Below are positions 46,892-54,751 of a stretch of DNA of 64,000 nucleotides, one piece after another. A model generated the notes under the pieces. It was not told the origin of the DNA. It was given only the letters and a program-made list of their open reading frames with translations, and did no database searches. Every line of letters begins with the position of its first letter. The first letter of the stretch is position 1. This DNA comes from Vibrio ishigakensis (GTDB lineage Bacteria; Pseudomonadota; Gammaproteobacteria; Enterobacterales; Vibrionaceae): NCBI RefSeq assembly GCF_024347675.1, contig NZ_AP024881.1, positions 2,356,001 to 2,420,000 of the forward strand. The letters are read 5' to 3'. Position numbers and translations under genes: made by a program.

Positions 46892-47188
46892 ATGAACCTA
46901 AGCACCAAACAAAAGCAGCACCTAAAAGGCCTAGCACACAACCTTAAGCCGGTTGTGCTAATGGGCGCAAATGGATTGACAGAGGCTGTTCTAGCGGAAA
47001 TCGAAATCGCTCTCGACCATCATGAACTGATCAAGGTAAAAGTTGCTTCAGAAGATCGTGAGACTAAAAACCTAATCATCGAAGCTATCGTTCGTGAGAC
47101 TGGCGCAGAAAAAGTACAGACTATTGGTAAGACCCTAGTTCTGTATCGTCAGACCGAAGATCGCAAGATTGAACTTCCTCGCAAATAA
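46892..47188 (+). CDS. yhbY: Ribosome assembly RNA-binding protein YhbY (CRM domain)
   Basis: 98 residues comprising a single CRM domain: QKQHLKGLAHNLKPVVLMGA, then GLTEAVLAEIEIALDHHELIK, and the GKTLVLYR end. It associates with pre-50S particles. Convergent with greA, divergent from rlmE. Confidence 0.95.
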   Translation: MNLSTKQKQHLKGLAHNLKPVVLMGANGLTEAVLAEIEIALDHHELIKVKVASEDRETKNLIIEAIVRETGAEKVQTIGKTLVLYRQTEDRKIELPRK

Positions 47189-47206
47189 TCGCGACGGTAA
47201 GAAGAG

Positions 47207-47231
47207 AAAAGGCTGCGTAATGCAGCCTTTT
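47207..47231. terminator. Terminator between yhbY and greA
   Basis: AAAAGGCTGC and GCAGCCTTTT form a 10-bp stem with a 5-base loop, serving both convergent genes. Confidence 0.9.
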
Positions 47232-47240
47232 TGATATCTA

Positions 47241-47714
47241 TTAGATATATTCGACTTGTTCGATTTCGAAGTCTTTTACACCACCCGGAGTAGTGATAGT
47301 CACTTCATCGCCTTCCATTTTACCGATCAGACCACGAGCAATTGGTGAGCTTACAGAGATACGACCAAGCTTAATTTCAGCCTCATCATCACCAACGATT
47401 TGGTATTTGAACTCTTCTTCAGTATCAACGTCGATAAGGGTTACGGTAGTACCGAAGATTACCTTGCCGGTGTTATCCATCTTAGTTACATCGATAACCT
47501 GAGCAACAGATAGCTTGTATTCGATATCACGAATTTGTGCTTCACAGATGCCTTGCTCTTCACGAGCTGCATGGTACTCTGCGTTCTCTTTTAGGTCACC
47601 CAGCTCACGCGCTTCTGCGATAGCCACAGAGATTTGTGGACGAAGCTTTAGCAAGCGATCGAGTTCTTCTTTTAGTTTCTGCTCGCCACGAACAGTCATA
47701 GGTACTTTTTGCAT
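47241..47714 (-). CDS. greA: Transcription elongation factor GreA
   Basis: 157 residues. N-terminal coiled coil with the acidic tip [15 protein letters not shown] (about 40-54) that inserts into the RNA polymerase channel to stimulate transcript cleavage. The C-terminal globular domain has [16 protein letters not shown]. The ATG at 47714 has GAGG five bases upstream. A leader hairpin with a T-run lies 35 bases upstream, so expression is probably attenuated. Confidence 0.97.
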   Translation of the reverse strand: MQKVPMTVRGEQKLKEELDRLLKLRPQISVAIAEARELGDLKENAEYHAAREEQGICEAQIRDIEYKLSVAQVIDVTKMDNTGKVIFGTTVTLIDVDTEEEFKYQIVGDDEAEIKLGRISVSSPIARGLIGKMEGDEVTITTPGGVKDFEIEQVEYI

Positions 47715-47748
47715 AATAACCTCTATGTCCAAGCTAAATTAGGACAAC

Positions 47749-47779
47749 AAAAAACCTATCGAGCGGAGTGCTCAATAGG
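47749..47779 (-). terminator. Intrinsic terminator in the greA leader (GraL-like)
   Basis: On the minus strand CCTATTGAGC pairs with GCTCGATAGG (10 bp, one G-U) around five bases and is followed at once by TTTTTTG, 35 bases before the greA start codon. In E. coli a comparable terminator in the greA leader yields GraL small RNAs. A TACAAT -10 element (on the minus strand near 47805-47810) precedes it, so a short leader RNA of about 40-50 nt is expected. Confidence 0.65.
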
Positions 47780-47863
47780 CGAATATTCAATTGGAATGCT
47801 TCAATTGTATCGAAAACAGTAAAAATTTTCACCTAAATTCATCTGTGCAACCAAGTTCAGTTT

Positions 47864-47879
47864 CGTGACATCAATCACA
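47864..47879. promoter_or_regulatory. CRP site upstream of the OmpU-locus porin
   Basis: CGTGA-CATCAA-TCACA matches 9 of 10 CRP half-site positions. It is in the 509-base divergent gap between greA and the porin, about 350 bases before the porin start, so it could act on either gene. Confidence 0.5.
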
Positions 47880-48061
47880 TCTAAATCACTGATTAACTGC
47901 GTGTTTTTTAATCTAAACTATAAAAACTACTAAACAACTCACTATTCACTGATTTTTATAACAACAACTAACCTATTGAAATGGTTGAATATAGCCACCC
48001 ACACAAACCTTTAGATCCAAAAAGTTCCATATCTTTACATCATTTTACTTCCGACCCCTTA

Positions 48062-48075
48062 CTGATCTAGGTCAA
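48062..48075. promoter_or_regulatory. FNR-like site upstream of the OmpU-locus porin
   Basis: CTGAT-CTAG-GTCAA matches the FNR consensus TTGAT-N4-ATCAA at 8 of 10 positions. The remainder of the gap is AT-rich with no gene visible; ToxR-type control, known for ompU in Vibrio cholerae, cannot be judged by eye. Confidence 0.35.
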
Positions 48076-48223
48076 AATCCTTCAACGGAACGATTCTGGT
48101 TACGCATTAAACGTTACGAATAACAATAACTTAGTAACGCGCCTGACTCACTGATTCGGATTCGGGAAATTTTAGGGCACAGTGAACACGCCCATTTATG
48201 GACAAAACTTTTAGGATTTGGAA

Positions 48224-49270
48224 ATGAACAAGAAAATCATTGCGCTAGCAGTTGCTGCAGCGGCATTCGGTACTCAAGCATCTGCTGTTGAGCTTTACAA
48301 CAACGACGGCACAACTTTCGCTGTAGGCGGTCACGTAACTGCTGCTATCCAGGGTTCTGAAGAAAATGACCCAACAGTAGAAGCTGTATCTCCTCGTATT
48401 AACTTCAACGCTACTCAAGACCTTGGCCACGGCTTCACTGCTGACGCTAAAGGTGAGTGGGCGATGAACATGCTAGAAGGTGGTGACAACACATTCACTA
48501 CTCGTCTAGGTTACATCGGTGTTTCTCATGACACATTCGGTCGCGCAGTAGCTGGTACTCAGTGGTCTCCATACTACGACGTTGCTGGTGTAGCTGATAT
48601 GCCAATCGCTTTCGCGAACGACTTTCTATACGACAACCATGGCAAACTAGGTACTGGCCGTGCAGACAAGATGGTTTCTTACCGCAATGGTGTTGACCTA
48701 GGTTCTGTAGGTCTTAACTTCGGTCTAGGTTGGCAGGGTGACAACTCTGAGTCATTCAACGCTCTTGATCCAAATGCTGACGCAGGTAACTACGGTGACC
48801 GTATTCAAGTAGCTGTTTCTGCTGACGTTGCTGGTTTCTCTGCAGGTTACGTTTACAACACAGGTGACGTTGACTTCTCTCCACTTACTGGCGTAACTGG
48901 TGGCACGAAAGACGCTAACTCTCACGCGTTCTCTGCTAAGTACGGTTCTTACGGTAACGGCCTATACATCGCTGGTGTATACGCAATGAACGAATACATG
49001 AACATTGCTGGCGGTGAAGCACTAGCTGAGACTTCTGCTTACGAATTCCTAGCAGCTTACGCTCTATCTAACAGCCTAAACCTTTCTGTTAACTACGAAG
49101 GTGTAGAAAACGACGCAGATAACCTAACTGTTCGCAGCGAAATGGCTATCCAAGCTGAGTACAACTTCACTAACAGCTTTGTTGGCTTCGCTGGTTACCA
49201 AATCGACCTAGGTGATGACTACTCAGACGACGATAACAAGTACTCTGTTGGTGTTCGTTACTACCTATAA
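48224..49270 (+). CDS. General porin at the ompU locus
   Basis: 348 residues. Signal peptide MNKKIIALAVAAAAFGTQASA, then a 16-strand-type barrel with alternating hydrophobic residues, a mature start VELYNNDGTTFAVGGHV, and the C-terminal YSVGVRYYL ending, as in general Gram-negative porins. Position between greA and dacB is that of ompU in Vibrio, but the mature sequence is diverged from V. cholerae OmpU as I recall it, so no symbol is given. ATG 48224 has AGGA 9 bases upstream. The gene uses strongly biased codons, consistent with high expression. Confidence 0.88.
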   Translation: MNKKIIALAVAAAAFGTQASAVELYNNDGTTFAVGGHVTAAIQGSEENDPTVEAVSPRINFNATQDLGHGFTADAKGEWAMNMLEGGDNTFTTRLGYIGVSHDTFGRAVAGTQWSPYYDVAGVADMPIAFANDFLYDNHGKLGTGRADKMVSYRNGVDLGSVGLNFGLGWQGDNSESFNALDPNADAGNYGDRIQVAVSADVAGFSAGYVYNTGDVDFSPLTGVTGGTKDANSHAFSAKYGSYGNGLYIAGVYAMNEYMNIAGGEALAETSAYEFLAAYALSNSLNLSVNYEGVENDADNLTVRSEMAIQAEYNFTNSFVGFAGYQIDLGDDYSDDDNKYSVGVRYYL

Positions 49271-49295
49271 TGGTATAACCACCTAAGTTCTATCG

Positions 49296-49325
49296 AAAAA
49301 CACCTGCCTTTTGGCGGGTGTTTTT
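49296..49325 (+). terminator. Terminator of the porin
   Basis: AAAAACACCTGCC and GGCGGGTGTTTTT form a 13-bp stem (one G-T pair) with a T-run on the plus strand, 25 bases past the stop. Confidence 0.9.
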
Positions 49326-49365
49326 GTTTATACTGGCAACATATCCCTTCGCTGTCAGGACCACT

Positions 49366-50748
49366 ATGCGTCGCCTACTCTCCCTTACTCTCAGCTTAGC
49401 TCTCACACACTCAGCTTTGGCGTCCATCGCCACTTATGATCTTCTTCCTGAGGGCAGTTCATCGTCCATTTTAGTGCGAAATGGCACCTCAGAAATCGAG
49501 TCTCACAATGCAGAGCAACTCATGCCACCAGCTAGTACTCTTAAGGTAGTAACCGCATTGGCAGCCAAACTGCAGTGGCCAAACAATGAGTTTCGATTCA
49601 GTACCGAACTTCTCAAACAAGATCAGGATTACGTTGTTAGATTTAGTGGTGACCCAAGCCTTTTAAGAAAAAACCTTGAAGCACTGCTTCGCCCATTAAA
49701 AGGCAAAACCATTTCTGGTGACCTTATTTTAGATGACTCTATCTTTACCGGTTACACCCGAGGTGTGGGCTGGCCATGGGACGTACTCGGGGTCTGTTAT
49801 GCTGCTCCGGTTAGTGCGGTGTCCTTGGAAGGCAACTGTGTTCAAGCCTCTATTTCCACAAACGAGAATGGCAGTAGTCGTATTTATGTGCCTTCGTTTC
49901 AACCAATTGAGGTCGTTGGCAACGTAAAGAGCCTCACAAAAGAAGAGCAGGAGCAAAGCTTCTGTGATTTAGAATTAACGACAGCTCCAAATAATACATA
50001 CACCCTCTCAGGTTGCCTGCAAAAACGTAATAAACCTCTACCTCTGAAGTTCGCTCTACAGTCTCCACAGCTTTACGTAGAAAACGTCATAGAGCAGATA
50101 TTTAAGTCTTGGAACACCAAACTTGAGGGCCAGATTCGCGTAGGTAAAACAGAGCGAAGAGCTAAGGTTATTGCCTCTCATCAATCGGCGCCAATCGATG
50201 AACTGCTTCAGACCATGCTTAGAGACTCAAATAACCTCTACGCGGACGCGATTACTAAGCGACTTGGTCACGAGATGTTTGATGTTTCAGGGAGCTTTGA
50301 GAGCGGTACAGCAGCACTCAAACTAATACTGAATGAGAAAGCCAATATCGACCTAAGCACGGCTGTTTTAGAAGATGGTTCAGGGCTATCACGCAACAAC
50401 CGCATTCAGGCTTCAAGCATGATGCAGGTAATGGAATATATTCAGGCTCATGACAAAGAGCTAGGACTAATCGCCCTGCTACCGACCTCAGGTGAAAACG
50501 GCACTCTTAAGTATCGCCCTAGTATGCGTAAGGAGCCTATCAAGGGTAATATCCATGGTAAAAGCGGTTCACTGTTTGGCACGCATAACATGGTGGGATA
50601 CGCATTGGATAGCGAAGGTAAAATACAAAAAACCTTCGTGCAGTTTGTCTCTAACTACCATCCGCCAAAGCGTGAAGGTATTGAGGCGCCCATCGTGAGC
50701 TTTGAGAAAGACTTCTATAACAAACTCATCCAGCAGACAAAAAAATAG
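49366..50748 (+). CDS. dacB: D-alanyl-D-alanine carboxypeptidase/endopeptidase (PBP4 family)
   Basis: 460 residues, signal peptide 1-19 (LTLSLALTHSALA). The penicillin-binding triad is complete: Ser57-TL-Lys60 in PPASTLK, Ser288-Asn-Asn290 in RDSNNLYAD, and Lys399-Ser-Gly401 (KSG for KTG). It trims and cleaves peptidoglycan peptide cross-links in the periplasm. The ATG at 49366 has AGGA five bases upstream. Follows the porin and is convergent with the MgtE-type gene. Confidence 0.95.
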   Translation: MRRLLSLTLSLALTHSALASIATYDLLPEGSSSSILVRNGTSEIESHNAEQLMPPASTLKVVTALAAKLQWPNNEFRFSTELLKQDQDYVVRFSGDPSLLRKNLEALLRPLKGKTISGDLILDDSIFTGYTRGVGWPWDVLGVCYAAPVSAVSLEGNCVQASISTNENGSSRIYVPSFQPIEVVGNVKSLTKEEQEQSFCDLELTTAPNNTYTLSGCLQKRNKPLPLKFALQSPQLYVENVIEQIFKSWNTKLEGQIRVGKTERRAKVIASHQSAPIDELLQTMLRDSNNLYADAITKRLGHEMFDVSGSFESGTAALKLILNEKANIDLSTAVLEDGSGLSRNNRIQASSMMQVMEYIQAHDKELGLIALLPTSGENGTLKYRPSMRKEPIKGNIHGKSGSLFGTHNMVGYALDSEGKIQKTFVQFVSNYHPPKREGIEAPIVSFEKDFYNKLIQQTKK

Positions 50749-50764
50749 CGGGTCTCAGACCCGC
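50748..50764 (-). terminator. Terminator of the MgtE-type gene
   Basis: GCGGGTC and GACCCGC form a 7-bp stem around three bases; on the minus strand TATTTTTTT follows. It abuts the dacB stop. Confidence 0.85.
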
Positions 50765-50773
50765 CACTCTTTT

Positions 50774-51619
50774 CTAGGCTATACCCAAGAAGTAGTTCAC
50801 TACGCTGAAGTAGATCCACATACCTGAGATATCTACGATAGAGGCCAGCACTGGGCTTACCAAAACCGCAGGGTCGAGCTTAAACGCTCGCGCAATGATA
50901 GGCAGCACGCCACCTAGCGTGGTTGAGATAGTGATCTGGATAAACAGAGCCACCGCAACCGCGAGAGCTATAGTATTCAGGTTATAGCCACCTGTGCCAA
51001 CCCCATCACTGAATAGCAAGATACGGCCCACTATCACTACAGCAATAACAAAGCCGATGCACAAAGCCACGCGACTTTCTTTCCAAAGGACAGATAGCCA
51101 CTGTCTCTTTTTCAGCTCCCCAGTTGCCAAGGCTCGGATAACAAGCGTTGCCGACTGAGTACCCGTATTACCACCCGCTGCCGCAATTACCGGCATATAG
51201 ATGGCAAGTAGAACCAGTTGGCTAAGAGTATCTTCATAGCTGGCGATGATAAGACCTGAAACAATCCCCATCAATGCAAGCCCGATAATCCAGCCGATAC
51301 GCTGCTGTACATGCGCTAGAACGCTGGTTGATAAATAGCCCTTATGTGGCTCAGCCTCAGAGCGAATAAAACCAAGCTGATGAGCAAAGTGACGTGCACG
51401 CACATCTTCTCCACACAACTCTAGTTCGCTGATCATCTTCTGCACATAGGCTACTGAGCATTGGTTTAGCACACCAACAGCTTCCTCGATTGGCATTTTT
51501 TGAAGCAGAGCCAACTGCTGTTTTTCATCATATTGCAGAAATGCGCTAGTTGCTGCGCAGATCTCCTCACGTGAGAATGAGTTCACATCGTGAGCAATAG
51601 TAGTGTTCATTACCGTCAT
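50774..51619 (-). CDS. mgtE: Compact MgtE-type divalent cation transporter
   Basis: 281 residues. The N-terminal 95 residues resemble part of the MgtE intracellular N domain (alpha-helical, LLQKMPIEEAVGVLNQ). Five transmembrane helices follow (about 105-280) with the family motifs PVIAAAGGNTGTQSATLVIRALATGE and DPAVLVSPVLASIVDISGMW (given here in part), which line the Mg2+ pore. The CBS pair that gates full-length MgtE (about 450 residues) is missing. GGGAG lies 7 bases before ATG 51619. A long 5' leader with a small ORF, a terminator-like hairpin and an ERIC element suggests post-initiation control. Mg2+ or Co2+ are the usual substrates. Confidence 0.88.
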   Translation of the reverse strand: MTVMNTTIAHDVNSFSREEICAATSAFLQYDEKQQLALLQKMPIEEAVGVLNQCSVAYVQKMISELELCGEDVRARHFAHQLGFIRSEAEPHKGYLSTSVLAHVQQRIGWIIGLALMGIVSGLIIASYEDTLSQLVLLAIYMPVIAAAGGNTGTQSATLVIRALATGELKKRQWLSVLWKESRVALCIGFVIAVVIVGRILLFSDGVGTGGYNLNTIALAVAVALFIQITISTTLGGVLPIIARAFKLDPAVLVSPVLASIVDISGMWIYFSVVNYFLGIA

Positions 51620-51677
51620 GGCGAATCTCCCGATTAGCTGTGCGAAAGCACGGTAACGACCATCGTAATAAAACGCA

Positions 51678-51804
51678 TATACCCTTCTTACTTGAAGTTG
51701 CAGGGGTGTTGGCTGGCGCTCGCTCTCCCCATCACATAGTTAACCTATGCTCAGGGGCTTCACTCGCTTGCCGCCTACCTGAAACTCCAATTACTTTGGG
51801 TATA
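51678..51804. repeat. ERIC (enterobacterial repetitive intergenic consensus) element
   Basis: Exactly 127 bp, bounded by TATACCC and GGGTATA. The inner sequence read on the minus strand (GAAGCCCCTGAGCATAG, then TATGTGATGGGGAGAGCGAG, CCAGCCAACA and TTGAAGTAAGAAGGGTATA) follows the ERIC consensus, which is also 127 bp. ERIC is a non-autonomous dispersed repeat of Enterobacteriaceae and Vibrio. It lies in the untranslated leader of the MgtE-type gene. Confidence 0.85.
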
Positions 51805-51883
51805 AAACCAAAGCTAAACGCCAGGTTCAGTTTTATTTACGGCTAGATATCAAGGAGAAAAATAGAAGAGAAAATAAGAAAAG

Positions 51884-51909
51884 GACTCCCTACCACTGTG
51901 GGCAGAGAC
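51884..51909 (-). terminator. Terminator-like hairpin in the mgtE leader
   Basis: On the minus strand GTCTCT pairs with GGGAGTC (one mismatch) and CCAC with GTGG, around an internal loop. The tail is CTTTTCTTATTTTC. It lies between the leader ORF and the ERIC element and could be an attenuator. Confidence 0.4.
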
Positions 51910-51932
51910 GTTACGAATCACACCGACAGAGG

Positions 51933-51977
51933 TTATTTTTCTCCCTTGCTACTAGGAGGATGGTCGGTAGTGTTCAT
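51933..51977 (-). CDS. Putative leader peptide of mgtE (14 residues)
   Basis: ATG at 51977, GGAG six bases upstream (51984-51987), reading MNTTDHPPSSKGEK then TAA. It contains two consecutive proline codons. The ORF lies inside a stem formed by ACCGAC (51963-51968, minus strand) and GTCGGT (51922-51927), with an inner CTCC/GGAG pair. Proline-containing leader peptides regulate mgtA in enteric bacteria; whether this peptide is made is untested. Confidence 0.4.
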   Translation of the reverse strand: MNTTDHPPSSKGEK

Positions 51978-51991
51978 AGTTATCTCCAAAA

Positions 51992-52009
51992 TCTGCTGGA
52001 TTGGTCCAG
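51992..52009 (-). promoter_or_regulatory. Small stem-loop just upstream of the leader peptide
   Basis: GCTGGA and TCCAGC pair around a CCAA loop, a few bases before the GGAG site of the small ORF. A possible TATATT -10 element follows upstream at about 52018-52023. Confidence 0.4.
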
Positions 52010-52051
52010 CGGCGCGTAATATATCAAAAAGCCATTTGTGGATAAATACAA

Positions 52052-52075
52052 AATGAGCGCCAAAAGGCGCTCATT
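52052..52075 (-). terminator. Terminator of tyrS
   Basis: AATGAGCGCC and GGCGCTCATT form a 10-bp perfect stem with a 4-base loop, followed by TTTGTATTT on the minus strand. Confidence 0.9.
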
Positions 52076-52099
52076 AAAACGGCGTTACATATTACAGTT

Positions 52100-53287
52100 T
52101 TACTTCAGTGTAATACGTGCAAACTTGCGCTTGCCTACTTGGAATACAAAAGTACCCGATTGTGGAACAAACTTGCTGTCTGCTACCTTCTCGCCATCAA
52201 TTTTGGCTGCGCCTTGCTTAACCATGCGCATAGCTTCAGAAGACGAAGCACATAGCTCAGCTTCTTTTAGAAGATTGCTTACAGGGCGACCCACTTCGAA
52301 TTCAAACTCAGGCATCTCATCTGGGATAGCACCCTTTTGGAAGCGGTTGATGAACTCTTGCTCTGCTGCATCAGCATCTGCTTCAGAGTGGAAACGAGCG
52401 ATGATCTCTTTCGCCAGCAGGATCTTCACATCACGTGGGTTCTTACCTTCCGCAATATCGGTCTTAAACTGCTCAATCTCAGTTAGAGGACGGAAAGATA
52501 GACACTCGAAGTAGTTCCACATCAGGTCATCAGAGATAGACATGATCTTACCGAACATCTCTGTCGGTACGTCAGTCACACCTATGTAGTTGTTGGCTGA
52601 CTTAGACATCTTCTTCTCACCGTCTAGGCCAACAAGAAGTGGCATAGTCAGTACAACCTGAGGCTTTTGACCATTGGCTTTTTGCAGTTCACGGCCCATA
52701 AGCAGGTTGAACTTCTGGTCAGTACCACCAAGCTCAACGTCAGTCTCCATTGCTACTGAATCGTAACCTTGTAGAAGTGGGTACATGAACTCGTGGATAG
52801 CGATAGGTTGCCCATTGTTATAACGCTTTTTAAAGTCGTCACGCTCTAGCATACGAGCAACCGTCTGGTTTGCTGCTAGACGAATCATGCCTTCAGCACC
52901 TAGCTCGCTCAGCCATTCAGAGTTGAACGCGATCTTGGTCTTTGCCGGATCTAGGATCTTGAAAACCTGCTCTTTATAGGTCTCGGCATTGCGCAGTACG
53001 TCTTCGCGAGTCAGCGGTGGACGCGTAGTGTTCTTACCTGTTGGGTCACCTACCATGCCGGTGAAGTCACCGATCAGGAAAGTTACGTCATGTCCAAGGT
53101 CTTGGAAGGTACGTAGCTTGTTTAGGATCACAGTGTGACCAAGATGAATATCTGGTGCTGTTGGATCGGCACCCAGTTTAATACGTAGAGGGCGATCCTC
53201 TTTCAGCTTGGCAATCAATTCTTCTTCTGGAATCAATTCATCTACGCCGCGTTTGATCTCAGCTAGCGCAGTTTCCAAATTCGCCAT
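52100..53287 (-). CDS. tyrS: Tyrosyl-tRNA synthetase
   Basis: 395 residues. A class I synthetase with the HIGH-like motif [10 protein letters not shown] (about 42-51) and the KMSKS loop in [13 protein letters not shown] (about 227). The C-terminal S4 RNA-binding domain (from about 335) recognises tRNA-Tyr. ATG 53287 has GGGAG six bases upstream. It is divergent from shyC. The sequence falls with the TyrZ-like shorter group found in Vibrio. Confidence 0.97.
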   Translation of the reverse strand: MANLETALAEIKRGVDELIPEEELIAKLKEDRPLRIKLGADPTAPDIHLGHTVILNKLRTFQDLGHDVTFLIGDFTGMVGDPTGKNTTRPPLTREDVLRNAETYKEQVFKILDPAKTKIAFNSEWLSELGAEGMIRLAANQTVARMLERDDFKKRYNNGQPIAIHEFMYPLLQGYDSVAMETDVELGGTDQKFNLLMGRELQKANGQKPQVVLTMPLLVGLDGEKKMSKSANNYIGVTDVPTEMFGKIMSISDDLMWNYFECLSFRPLTEIEQFKTDIAEGKNPRDVKILLAKEIIARFHSEADADAAEQEFINRFQKGAIPDEMPEFEFEVGRPVSNLLKEAELCASSSEAMRMVKQGAAKIDGEKVADSKFVPQSGTFVFQVGKRKFARITLK

Positions 53288-53419
53288 GTTATGCTCCCAC
53301 AAAATCAGGAAAAAAATTATCCTGACAGTGTACTTGAATAGCGAACAGATTTGAAAGCCGTTAGACTAATCAAATACGAAAATTCACTATTTATACCCAG
53401 TTATCTAACGAATCGGGCT

Positions 53420-54715
53420 ATGCTGACCATTTTTAAACGTTTACCCCTTTTGCACCGAGCGTTAATTTGCCTTTTTACTGCCATTATTTTGGTAGCCTTG
53501 TTCCTTCTTCCTGATCCTCGAGAGCTTAGAGATGAGAAGACCAACTACAAGGTAGGCAAGCTATACTCGCTGCCCATTGATGCTGATCTTTTGAAGAGCC
53601 AGCCTAGCCAGAATCAATCCCGTGTCGCTCGCTGGGCCAACTACAAGGTCCGCTCTGGTGAAAGCGCAGCTGTTCTATTTCAGCGTATCGGTCTCTCCCC
53701 TAGCCTGCTTCATCAATTGGTTACCAGCAACGATGACATCAACAAGCAGTTATCTCGACTGCGTCCAAACGATGAACTTCATTTTGGCTTCGATGCAGAC
53801 GATCAACTAGTGCAGATAAAACGCAGATTGAGTGCCTACGAGACCTTTGTGGTAAAACGCGAACAATCAGGCTTCATCTCCAGTATTGAGAAGAAGCAGA
53901 TAAACGTGCAGCTCAACTATGCAGAGGCAAATATCACTTCTAGCTTCTGGAACGCGGCTATCGATGCCAAGCTCACGCCAAATCAGATCATGAGTGTGGC
54001 TGGTATCTTTGGTTGGGATATCGACTTTGCTCTGGATATTCGTCCTAACGACAGCTTTAAGGTGTTGTATGAAGAGAATATTGTCGAGGGTGAACGAGTT
54101 GGCAGAGGGCGTATCTTAGCTGCACAATTTACCAACCAAGGCACCACCTTCAAGGCGATCCTTGATGAGAAGAGCGGTAACTACTACGACGAAAAAGGCC
54201 GAGCGATGAAAAAAGCCTTTTTGCGCTCTCCAGTGGATTTTCGCCGTGTAACCTCCAATTTCAATCCTAATCGTCGCCACCCAGTGACGGGCAAGATCAC
54301 CGCACACCGAGGCACCGACTATGCCGCACCGGTTGGCACACCTATCTACTCAGCCGGTGATGGCATCGTGCTGAAATCTGGCTATAACCAGTTCAACGGT
54401 AACTATGTGTTTATCAAACACAGCAATATCTACATCACCAAGTATCTCCACCTGCAAAAGCGTAAGGTCAAAGGTGGTCAAAGGGTGAAGCAGGGCCAAA
54501 CCATAGGCACGCTAGGCGGTACAGGCCGAGTTACGGGCCCTCACCTCCACTATGAATTCTTGGTAAATGGTGTTCATAAGAACCCGCGCACGGTAAAACT
54601 TCCAGAAGCTAAATCTCTGACTGGCAATAAGAAGAAAGAGTTTATGCAGGTAGCGGAAAAACGTCTTGGTGAACTTGAGCGATATCGAACCTTGCTCACG
54701 GCTACGGTCGATTGA
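53420..54715 (+). CDS. shyC: Peptidoglycan DD-metalloendopeptidase, M23 family (ShyC-like)
   Basis: 431 residues. An N-terminal transmembrane anchor (about 13-33, ALICLFTAIILVALFLL) and an OapA/LysM-like region (WANYKVRSGESAAVLFQRIG) precede the M23 domain. Zinc ligands are His296 and Asp300 in HRGTDYAAP, and His375/His377 in GPHLHYEF. It cuts peptidoglycan cross-links to allow wall growth. The gene next to tyrS in V. cholerae is ShyC, and the order here is the same. ATG 53420 is preferred to an upstream TTG frame because it begins just before the anchor. Confidence 0.9.
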   Translation: MLTIFKRLPLLHRALICLFTAIILVALFLLPDPRELRDEKTNYKVGKLYSLPIDADLLKSQPSQNQSRVARWANYKVRSGESAAVLFQRIGLSPSLLHQLVTSNDDINKQLSRLRPNDELHFGFDADDQLVQIKRRLSAYETFVVKREQSGFISSIEKKQINVQLNYAEANITSSFWNAAIDAKLTPNQIMSVAGIFGWDIDFALDIRPNDSFKVLYEENIVEGERVGRGRILAAQFTNQGTTFKAILDEKSGNYYDEKGRAMKKAFLRSPVDFRRVTSNFNPNRRHPVTGKITAHRGTDYAAPVGTPIYSAGDGIVLKSGYNQFNGNYVFIKHSNIYITKYLHLQKRKVKGGQRVKQGQTIGTLGGTGRVTGPHLHYEFLVNGVHKNPRTVKLPEAKSLTGNKKKEFMQVAEKRLGELERYRTLLTATVD

Positions 54716-54720
54716 TATGA

Positions 54721-54748
54721 AAAAGCACAGCAATTGCTGTGCTTTTTT
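54721..54748. terminator. Bidirectional terminator between shyC and the RND operon
   Basis: A perfect 28-bp palindrome, AAAAAGCACAGCAA and TTGCTGTGCTTTTT, serves both convergent genes. Confidence 0.93.
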
Positions 54749-54751
54749 AGT

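Noticed and set aside
50775..50792. TATACCCAAG sequence at the end of mgtE, resembling an ERIC end
   Set aside because: It encodes the conserved C-terminal residues of the transporter and lacks the rest of the repeat.
51870..52025. Classical M-box (ykoK) or yybP-ykoY riboswitch upstream of mgtE
   Set aside because: I could not match the conserved core motifs of either family; only generic stems, the small ORF and a terminator-like hairpin are seen.
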